NCBI GenBank assembly: GCA_029240015.1
Contig: JARBTU010000136.1
Span: 1 to 5,455, forward strand
Direction: 5' to 3'
Length of the DNA stretch: 5,455 nucleotides
DNA from: Oscillospiraceae bacterium
Lineage (GTDB): Bacteria; Bacillota; Clostridia; Oscillospirales; Ruminococcaceae
Within the stretch, counting starts at the first letter, position 1, and every line of letters begins with the position of its first letter. The notes beneath the pieces are model-generated. The model was not told the origin of the DNA, made no database searches, and worked only from the letters and a program-made list of their open reading frames with translations. Below, piece by piece: positions 1 through 5,455 of this stretch. Position numbers and translations under genes: made by a program.

Positions 1-1190
1 ATCCTGTCCATTATCGTGATAAGAGAACAAACGGAATCTCTGATAAAGTGTTTAAGATATTGTCAAAACAGCAAATCTATCAAATGACAGGGATACAATT
101 TTTGCATTTTAACACCCTTTATCAATTGAAGTATTTAGTAGATGAGAATCCTGAGATTTTGAAAAAAACAAAAAATATTTTACTGCTCCCTGATATGATT
201 GCTTATATGTTAACGGGAGCAATAAAGACCGAAATTACCAACGCTTCCACAACAAATCTGATGAATCCGAATACTTTTGATTGGGATAAAACGCTTTGTG
301 AAAAGCTTGGAATCCCAACTCATATTTTCCCCGAAATCATGGACACAGGCGAAATATATGGGAACCTATCAGAACGGATATGCAATGAATTGGGTTGTAA
401 AAGTGTTCCTGTCATTGCGGTTGCTACTCACGATACGGCTTCTGCTGTTGTAAGTGTTCCCTCGTCTTCCGATTCGTTTGCTTATTTAAGCTGTGGAACG
501 TGGAGTTTGCTTGGCACAGAATTAAATCATCCATGCATAAATAACGATACGATGCAACACAATTTTACCAACGAAATTGGATATGACAAAACAATCAGAC
601 TTTTGAAAAATATAATGGGATTATGGCTCGTTCAGGAGAGCAAGCGGTGTTTTTCCAAAGATGATGTACAGATTTCTTTTGCTGTTTTAGAACAAGAGGC
701 TTTATCTTCCGAGCCTTTTTTGTGTTACATAGATCCTGATGCCCCCGAATTTGAGGCTCCCGGAAATATTCCGGAAAGAGTTCAGGAATATTGTCGGAAA
801 ACAGGGCAGCACGTTCCGAAAAACCGCGGAGAAATTATGCGGTGCATTTATCAAAGCATTGCAATGAAATATAAATATTGTTTTAATAGCCTGCAACACA
901 TTGCGAATCACTCTTTTAACATCCTCCACATGGTTGGCGGAGGAATTAAAGACCGTCTTCTTTGCCAAATGACGGCTGATGCCTGTGGCATAGCTGTTCA
1001 TGCGGGCCCTGTCGAAGCCACTGTAATGGGCAACATTGCTGCTCAACTCATTTCTCTTGCTGAAATAAGAGACTTAAAATCAGCAAGAGAAATCATTGGA
1101 AATTCGACAGATATAAAGGTTCATTTTCCTTCTCAGGCGGATGTGTGGGAACAAAAATATACTGATTTCTTAAGGTCGGTTAACCTTTAA
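1..1190 (+). CDS. rhaB: Rhamnulokinase (L-rhamnulose kinase), 5' end cut off by the window edge
   Basis: This cytoplasmic FGGY-family sugar kinase phosphorylates L-rhamnulose with ATP to L-rhamnulose 1-phosphate, the step between rhamnose isomerase and rhamnulose-1-phosphate aldolase. The frame is open from base 3 to the TAA at 1188-1190, giving 395 visible codons. The first residues read PVHYRDKRTNG, which matches E. coli RhaB near residue 98 (AYRDSRTNG). About 95-100 N-terminal residues, including the first half of the ATP-binding fold, therefore lie upstream. Visible family signatures are TGIQFLHFNTLYQL (codons 90-131), the catalytic-base segment ATHDTASAV with its Asp at 432-434, SCGTWSLLG (489-515), NIMGLWLVQE (609-638), and the C-terminal nucleotide-binding MVGGG (930-944) followed by ADACGI and GPVEATVMGN. 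The C-terminal length agrees with the usual protein of about 490 residues. The GTG at 48 is an internal Val codon, not the start. The gene precedes the rhamnosidase gene by 24 bases. Family assignment is secure by motif order; the remaining uncertainty is only the unseen start. Confidence 0.95.
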   Translation, partial: PVHYRDKRTNGISDKVFKILSKQQIYQMTGIQFLHFNTLYQLKYLVDENPEILKKTKNILLLPDMIAYMLTGAIKTEITNASTTNLMNPNTFDWDKTLCEKLGIPTHIFPEIMDTGEIYGNLSERICNELGCKSVPVIAVATHDTASAVVSVPSSSDSFAYLSCGTWSLLGTELNHPCINNDTMQHNFTNEIGYDKTIRLLKNIMGLWLVQESKRCFSKDDVQISFAVLEQEALSSEPFLCYIDPDAPEFEAPGNIPERVQEYCRKTGQHVPKNRGEIMRCIYQSIAMKYKYCFNSLQHIANHSFNILHMVGGGIKDRLLCQMTADACGIAVHAGPVEATVMGNIAAQLISLAEIRDLKSAREIIGNSTDIKVHFPSQADVWEQKYTDFLRSVNL

Positions 1191-1200
1191 AAAATAAGAA

Positions 1201-1205
1201 AAGGA
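1201..1205 (+). promoter_or_regulatory. Ribosome binding site of the rhamnosidase gene
   Basis: The core AAGGA (within GAAAAGGA, 1198-1205) sits 9 bases before the ATG at 1215, a normal Gram-positive spacing. It decides the start: another ATG in the same frame at 1206 directly abuts this core and would leave it no spacer. It is the only signal seen in the 24-base gap after rhaB (1191-1214); no promoter or terminator is visible there. Confidence 0.75.
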
Positions 1206-1214
1206 ATGTGTGAC

Positions 1215-1286
1215 ATGAAAAAAAGCATACAAAGGATGATTTGTTTGTTATTAGGTTCAGCATTACTTGCCTCTCAAGCGGCAGCG
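1215..1286 (+). other. Sec signal peptide of the rhamnosidase
   Basis: Residues 1-24 have a positive start (MKKSIQR), a hydrophobic core (MICLLLGSALLA) and an Ala-rich end with likely signal peptidase I cleavage after SQAAA, before IPIG. Cys10 lies inside the hydrophobic core without a lipobox before it, so a lipoprotein is unlikely. The enzyme is therefore expected to be secreted or surface-bound; whether it is anchored depends on the C-terminus outside the window. Confidence 0.85.
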
Positions 1287-4200
1287 ATTCCAATAGGTGA
1301 GTTAAAGGAAAATAATCGATCCAATTATCAGGCATCAAGTGATCTTCAAACGATTTATGATCTTAAAGTCGAGAACATGGAAAATCCTTTGGGAATTGAT
1401 TCTTCCAAACCTGTATTCAGTTGGAAACTTAATCTTTCCGGCTATGCAAGGGCACAATCAGCATATCAATTGGTCATTGCATCCACCGTTCAAAAAGCTT
1501 CTGCTCATCAGGGGGATATTTGGGACTCCGCCAAAACACTGAGTGAAAAAAATGTTGACGTTGCTTACAATGGTTCTGCGCTAACTTCAAAAACCAAGTA
1601 CTACTGGAGTGTTCAGACTTGGGATGAAACAGGAGCTTCGTTAGGCTGGAGTGACGTTTCAACTTTTGAAACAGGGATGTTAAGTGCGTCTGACTGGACG
1701 GCAAAGTGGATTAGTACAAACAAAGTTTTGACTCTAAGTAATGCAAAATGGATTTGGAATAGAAGAGGGATGGGGGCGTCTTCGGTTCCGGCAGAGACCA
1801 TGTATTTTAGAAAAACATTTACACCCGACCCTTCGAAAGTCGTAGACAGCGTGTATTTGGGACTTTCCGGAGATGATTATGCAATTATTTATCTGAACGG
1901 AGAAAAAGTTGCCGAATCAGGAAACTATACGGATTCATGGAAAACGGGTACCCTTGTTGACATTACAAATAAAATGACAAACGGTGCCAACATTATTGCC
2001 GCAAGTGCCACAAACACTTCGGCAGGCTATGCGGGCTTGATCTCGAAAATTCAAATTAATTATAAAGACAACACTACAGACACTATTGTTACAGACGAAA
2101 GTTGGCTCACGTCTTTAGGCGTATCTCAAGGCTGGCAAAACGCGGGTTACTCAACCAACGGCTGGGTGGCACCTGACCAAGCGGTTGCTTATGGAGGGGC
2201 TCCTTGGAATTCGAACGTAAATTTGCCAACATCCCCAAAAACGGATGAGAATTCCGCGCCAATATTCAGAAAAGAATTTTCTGCGTCAAAACAAATCAAA
2301 AGTGCCCGTGCATATATTTGCGGATTGGGACTTTTTGAATTAAAAATTAATGGGACACTTGCGGACGACAGTGTTTTAAATCCTGCGCACACTCAATATG
2401 ATAAAACGGTTTTTTATCGTGTTTTTGATGTTACATCCTTGCTTTCACAAGGTAAAAATGCGATTGCAGTCGAACTTGGAAACAGCTTTTTTAACAGTGA
2501 CACTGGTATGTGGAACTGGAACAGTGGCGTTTGGAAAAGCAATCCAAAGTTATTAATGGAAGTCTCTATCGAGTATGCAGACGGTACAACTGAAAAAATC
2601 ATAACCGACGAAAGCTGGAAAATGTGCCAAAACGGTCCTACTACATACAACAGCATATACTTTGGAGAAATCTATGATGCGAACAAGGAAAAGACAGGGT
2701 ATGACAAACCTGATTACGACGAATCAAATTGGAAATCTGCTACTGCCACAACTGCACCGAGCGGAACACTAAAGTTTCAAAATATGGAGCCTATCAAACG
2801 TCAGGAAAGTTATACTCCTGAGGTTAAAAAGCTTTCTAACGGAGATTATCTCATAAAAAATCCTGTGATGACTTCAGGATGGGCAAAAATCAAATTTAAT
2901 GCTCCGAAAGGAACGCATATTACAATTACTTATGGTGAGAAATTGGATTATGCGGGTTCTTTATTAAAACCAATTCGAACAGACTGGTTTGCGGATACTT
3001 TGCAAGAAGACGAATATTATTGCAAAGGCGTTCAGAATGAAACATACGAGCCAAAATTCAGTTATAAAGGTTATCAATATATTTTGGTTTCGGGATATAC
3101 GGGTAACTTAACGTCGTCAGCTGTAACCACTTATAGCATATATAACGACGTTGATAAGATAGCGCAATTTGAAACATCAGACGATTTGATTAATACGATG
3201 CATGAAAACATGCAAAGAACGATACTTAACAACTTCCAAGGGAAACCAACCGATACCCCTCTTTGGGAGAAAAATGGTTGGACCGGAGATGTAAATATAG
3301 CAATTCAGACAATGGCGTACAATTTTGATATTAATTTATTTATGTCAAAATTCATGGACGATATGGAAGATGGGCAGACCTCTTCAGGTATTGTTGGCGA
3401 TATTGCGCCAAATGCAGACTGGGGTGTTCAAAATAACCCTGTTTGGAGTTCTGTTTATATTTTTGGAGTGTACGAACTTTATAAATATTTCGGAAACACT
3501 TCGATTGTTTCGGAACAATATGACAGCATGAAAAAATACATGGCGCACACAACAACTGAACTGCAAAACAATAACTGGACATGGCGCGAAGATATGCGTG
3601 GCGATTGGGTTTCTCCATCGGGTGGATCTGATCCAAACGTATCCGGGAACGATGCAGCGTCCGAAGGTTCGGGAATTGTTGCTTCCGGTTATGCGTACTA
3701 CGCATATGGCGCAATGGCAGAGATGGCTGAGTTGATGGGGAAAACAACCGAAGCTGCAGAATACAAAGCGACACGACAAAAAATTAAAACCGCCTTTAAC
3801 ACAAAATTTTATAACAGTCAAAAGAAGATTTATGAAACAACTGTTTGGAATCAAAAAGGAACCAGAACAAAATACAGGCAGACTTCCAACATTGTTCCCC
3901 TTTTCTTAGGTCTTGTTGAGGAACAGAATAAACAAGCGGTACTGGATAACCTTGTTGCCGACATTAAGCAAAAAGGGTACCATCTTGATGTTGGCTTTGT
4001 AGGAACAAGATGGATTCTGCCCGTTTTGACGGATAACGGTTATGAGGATATTGCGTATAAAATTGTGACTCAAACAACCTATCCGAGTTGGGGTTACTGG
4101 ATTGAGCAAGGCGCAACCTCTACTTGGGAAGCCTATGAAAAAACTTCCCGCTCTTATAATCACTACTTTTTGGGTACTTATGACGAGTGGTTCTATAAAT

Positions 4201-5455
4201 ATCTTGCAGGGATCAAAGATATTGAACAAGGCTATAAATCTTTCACCATTAATCCGACTGTGTTTGGTGAATTGTCATTTGTAAATACTTCAATCGAAAC
4301 ACCAAAAGGAACTTTAAAAAACAACTGGAGATTTTCTGAGGGAAACACCATTACTGCGGAGATTACTGTTCCTGTGGGTTCAACTGCAAACATCTATTTC
4401 CCAACAAGCAATTTGAATCTTGTTAAAATAGGTGGTAATGCGGTAACCGATGCTACTCCCGGAGTTGTATCAATAGAAGCTGTTGGAAAACAAGTAAAAG
4501 TGGTTGCACAATCGGGCACATATGTATTTGTTTCAGACACAGCCAATATTCCAATATACAGAACAGAACTATTCAATGTTCTTGAAAATGCGAATGCAGT
4601 CGCAGAAGTAGATTATGATGCTTCCGCATGGAAAGAATTTGTTATTGTTCGTACCAAAGCAAAAACGGTCTTAGATAATCGAGAATCAACACAGATTCAA
4701 ATTAATGCTGTGAAAAAAGAACTTGAAGACGCATTGACTGCTCTTGAGGAACATATCAACCAAGCACGTGCACAACTTAAGACGCTGATAAAAGAAATCC
4801 AAGACTATGGAATGAAAAGCAGTAACTATGTGTACTCCGCTTGGTATGATTTTAATGCACAATTAACCAGCGCAAAGACTGTTTCAACCAATGTTTCATC
4901 GTCACAGGAATTATTGACTCAAACATATGGAAAACTGAACTCTGCGCTTAAGCAGATATCAAGATTCAGAATAGGAAACCTTGCACTTACCAAACAAGTT
5001 ACAGCATCTTCATCGGCAGAAAAACCAAATTATAACTGGGCAAAAACAAATATCAATGACGGAGATAAAAAAAATACAAACAGCAGCGGAGAATATTGTG
5101 GCTGGTCTTCTGATTCAAGCACTGCCGTTGATCATGAAGAATGGGTCTCGATTGATCTTGGTATGAAGAGCAGATTTGACAATGTTACTATTTATCCTTC
5201 AACAAGCACGCCATTAGTAGCTAATTCTTGTTACGGATTCCCAAAATCATTTGAAATTCTAACTTCTGTAGATGGTCAAAACTGGGAAGTAGCATATCAA
5301 AAAACGAATTATGAGATTCCTGGCTACGGAGCAATAAACTTTAAAATTGGAGAAAAATATGCAAGATATATTAAATTTGTGGGAAAATCATTAAATCCAA
5401 AACCAACAGATAATAATATGTATCGCATGCAAATCTGCGAAATAGAAGTTTATAA
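1215..5455 (+). CDS. Exported multidomain alpha-L-rhamnosidase, glycoside hydrolase family 78, 3' end outside the window
   Basis: GH78 enzymes release terminal alpha-L-rhamnose by an inverting mechanism; this one should act outside the cell. I read it codon by codon: 1413 codons with no stop or frameshift, and the last two bases (AA) can only begin Lys or Asn, so it continues. Architecture in residues: signal peptide 1-24; Ig/Fn3-like domain about 47-155; CBM67-like jelly roll about 177-322; bacterial rhamnosidase N-type jelly roll about 350-513; further beta domain about 535-640; (alpha/alpha)6 catalytic domain about 645-998; C-terminal beta domain about 1000-1108; two FIVAR-like modules about 1119-1251; F5/8 type C domain about 1254-1413. 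The segment D680-TPLW-E685-KNGWTG-D692 has the same spacing as Asp567, Glu572 and Asp579 of Bacillus sp. GL1 RhaB, making E685 the likely general acid. E972 in GATSTWE is the likely general base. The usual family length is about 900-1100 residues. The start follows from the AAGGA spacing and the signal peptide. Family assignment is firm; the natural substrate is unknown. Confidence 0.95.
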   Translation, partial: MKKSIQRMICLLLGSALLASQAAAIPIGELKENNRSNYQASSDLQTIYDLKVENMENPLGIDSSKPVFSWKLNLSGYARAQSAYQLVIASTVQKASAHQGDIWDSAKTLSEKNVDVAYNGSALTSKTKYYWSVQTWDETGASLGWSDVSTFETGMLSASDWTAKWISTNKVLTLSNAKWIWNRRGMGASSVPAETMYFRKTFTPDPSKVVDSVYLGLSGDDYAIIYLNGEKVAESGNYTDSWKTGTLVDITNKMTNGANIIAASATNTSAGYAGLISKIQINYKDNTTDTIVTDESWLTSLGVSQGWQNAGYSTNGWVAPDQAVAYGGAPWNSNVNLPTSPKTDENSAPIFRKEFSASKQIKSARAYICGLGLFELKINGTLADDSVLNPAHTQYDKTVFYRVFDVTSLLSQGKNAIAVELGNSFFNSDTGMWNWNSGVWKSNPKLLMEVSIEYADGTTEKIITDESWKMCQNGPTTYNSIYFGEIYDANKEKTGYDKPDYDESNWKSATATTAPSGTLKFQNMEPIKRQESYTPEVKKLSNGDYLIKNPVMTSGWAKIKFNAPKGTHITITYGEKLDYAGSLLKPIRTDWFADTLQEDEYYCKGVQNETYEPKFSYKGYQYILVSGYTGNLTSSAVTTYSIYNDVDKIAQFETSDDLINTMHENMQRTILNNFQGKPTDTPLWEKNGWTGDVNIAIQTMAYNFDINLFMSKFMDDMEDGQTSSGIVGDIAPNADWGVQNNPVWSSVYIFGVYELYKYFGNTSIVSEQYDSMKKYMAHTTTELQNNNWTWREDMRGDWVSPSGGSDPNVSGNDAASEGSGIVASGYAYYAYGAMAEMAELMGKTTEAAEYKATRQKIKTAFNTKFYNSQKKIYETTVWNQKGTRTKYRQTSNIVPLFLGLVEEQNKQAVLDNLVADIKQKGYHLDVGFVGTRWILPVLTDNGYEDIAYKIVTQTTYPSWGYWIEQGATSTWEAYEKTSRSYNHYFLGTYDEWFYKYLAGIKDIEQGYKSFTINPTVFGELSFVNTSIETPKGTLKNNWRFSEGNTITAEITVPVGSTANIYFPTSNLNLVKIGGNAVTDATPGVVSIEAVGKQVKVVAQSGTYVFVSDTANIPIYRTELFNVLENANAVAEVDYDASAWKEFVIVRTKAKTVLDNRESTQIQINAVKKELEDALTALEEHINQARAQLKTLIKEIQDYGMKSSNYVYSAWYDFNAQLTSAKTVSTNVSSSQELLTQTYGKLNSALKQISRFRIGNLALTKQVTASSSAEKPNYNWAKTNINDGDKKNTNSSGEYCGWSSDSSTAVDHEEWVSIDLGMKSRFDNVTIYPSTSTPLVANSCYGFPKSFEILTSVDGQNWEVAYQKTNYEIPGYGAINFKIGEKYARYIKFVGKSLNPKPTDNNMYRMQICEIEVY
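1743..2753 (+). repeat. Two tandem related jelly-roll domains in the rhamnosidase (CBM67-like, then rhamnosidase N-type)
   Basis: At the protein level, residues about 177-322 and about 350-513 share landmarks in the same order. These are FRKTF (198-202) and FRKEF (351-355); IIYLNGEKVA and ELKINGTLAD; DITNKMTNGANIIA and DVTSLLSQGKNAIA; then NTTDTIVTDESW (286-297) and GTTEKIITDESW (457-468). The second copy matches the GH78 N-terminal domain. The first lies where the calcium-dependent rhamnose-binding CBM67 lies in Streptomyces avermitilis Rha78A, and its SGDDYA loop (D220, D221) and the N at 267 fall near the places expected for calcium ligands. The sugar-binding role of the first copy is inference; the shared motifs are seen directly. 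Confidence 0.6.
4569..4967 (+). repeat. Two FIVAR-like helical modules in the rhamnosidase
   Basis: Residues about 1119-1178 show the FIVAR pattern: a Tyr-x(4)-Trp start (YDASAW), then helical FVIVRTKAKTVLDN, and an end of KKELEDALTAL. Residues about 1184-1251 repeat it in diverged form, with YVYSAWYDFNAQL, AKTV and YGKLNSALKQI. FIVAR modules occur in Gram-positive surface and carbohydrate-active proteins, often next to F5/8 type C domains as here. They probably act as spacers or binding modules. The first copy is convincing; the second is weaker. Confidence 0.65.
4974..5453 (+). other. F5/8 type C (discoidin / CBM32-like) domain of the rhamnosidase
   Basis: Residues about 1254-1413 carry the typical order of landmarks: a start of GNLALTKQVTASSS, a NDG segment, GWSSDSS, then EWVSIDLG, DNVTIYP, GFPKSFEILTSVDGQNW, ARYIKFVG and the closing MQICEIEVY. 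The beta-sandwich appears complete just where the window ends. Such domains usually bind galactose-type or other plant and host glycans and would hold the enzyme on its substrate. The ligand cannot be told from sequence alone. Confidence 0.85.

Noticed and set aside
48..50. GTG as the start of the kinase gene
   Set aside because: The same frame is open back to base 3 and encodes the conserved HYRDKRTNG segment, so the GTG is an internal Val codon and the gene starts before the window.
1172..1187. Small inverted repeat AAGGT / ACCTT across the end of rhaB, as a possible terminator
   Set aside because: The stem is only 5 base pairs with a 6-base loop, lies inside the coding end, and is followed by an A-rich rather than a T-rich run.
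1242..1244. Cys10 as a lipoprotein attachment site
   Set aside because: It lies near the start of the hydrophobic core, preceded by Arg-Met-Ile, which is not a lipobox; a normal signal peptidase I site follows at residue 24.
3352..3854. Long open frames on the minus strand (140 and 156 codons) opposite the catalytic domain
   Set aside because: They overlap each other and lie fully inside the GH78 coding region. Their translations show no recognisable domain and no clear ribosome binding site, so they are shadows of the real gene.
5067..5074. Run of eight A within the F5/8C domain as a frameshift or slippage site
   Set aside because: The domain's landmarks continue in the same frame on both sides of the run, so nothing suggests a frameshift or a sequencing error here.
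5453..5455. TAA at the very end of the window, which looks like the stop of the rhamnosidase
   Set aside because: It is not in frame. The last full codon is TAT (5451-5453), and the final AA begins a Lys or Asn codon, so the gene is still open.

Overview
This window holds two genes on the + strand and almost no non-coding DNA. The first (1-1190) is the 3' four-fifths of a rhamnulokinase gene (rhaB), whose start lies before the window. The second (1215 to beyond 5455) is a very large exported family-78 glycoside hydrolase (alpha-L-rhamnosidase), read as one uninterrupted frame of 1413 codons with its 3' end outside the window. The gap between them is 24 bases, contains the ribosome binding site of the second gene, and shows no terminator, so the two are probably co-transcribed.

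Together they form part of a rhamnose-use locus. The rhamnosidase would act outside the cell and cut terminal L-rhamnose from plant-type glycans or glycosides. The sugar would be imported and isomerised to L-rhamnulose by genes not in this window. The kinase would then make L-rhamnulose 1-phosphate, the substrate of the aldolase.

The rhamnosidase is unusually modular. It reads, in order: signal peptide, Ig/Fn3-like domain, two related jelly-roll domains (the first at the position of the rhamnose-binding CBM67 of known GH78 enzymes), a further beta domain, the (alpha/alpha)6 catalytic domain, the GH78 C-terminal beta domain, two FIVAR-type helical modules, and an F5/8 type C (CBM32/discoidin-like) domain that fills the rest of the window.

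The organism is most likely a low-GC Gram-positive bacterium of the Clostridia type. This rests on AT-rich codon choice, an AAGGA ribosome binding site, FIVAR modules (common in Gram-positive surface and exported carbohydrate-active proteins) and a rhamnulokinase that resembles Firmicutes forms. It is an inference; no taxonomic marker is present.

I see no RNA gene, mobile element, CRISPR array, origin or clear promoter, and nothing that amounts to a wholly new system. The main interest is the rhamnosidase's architecture and its divergent catalytic-loop motif.
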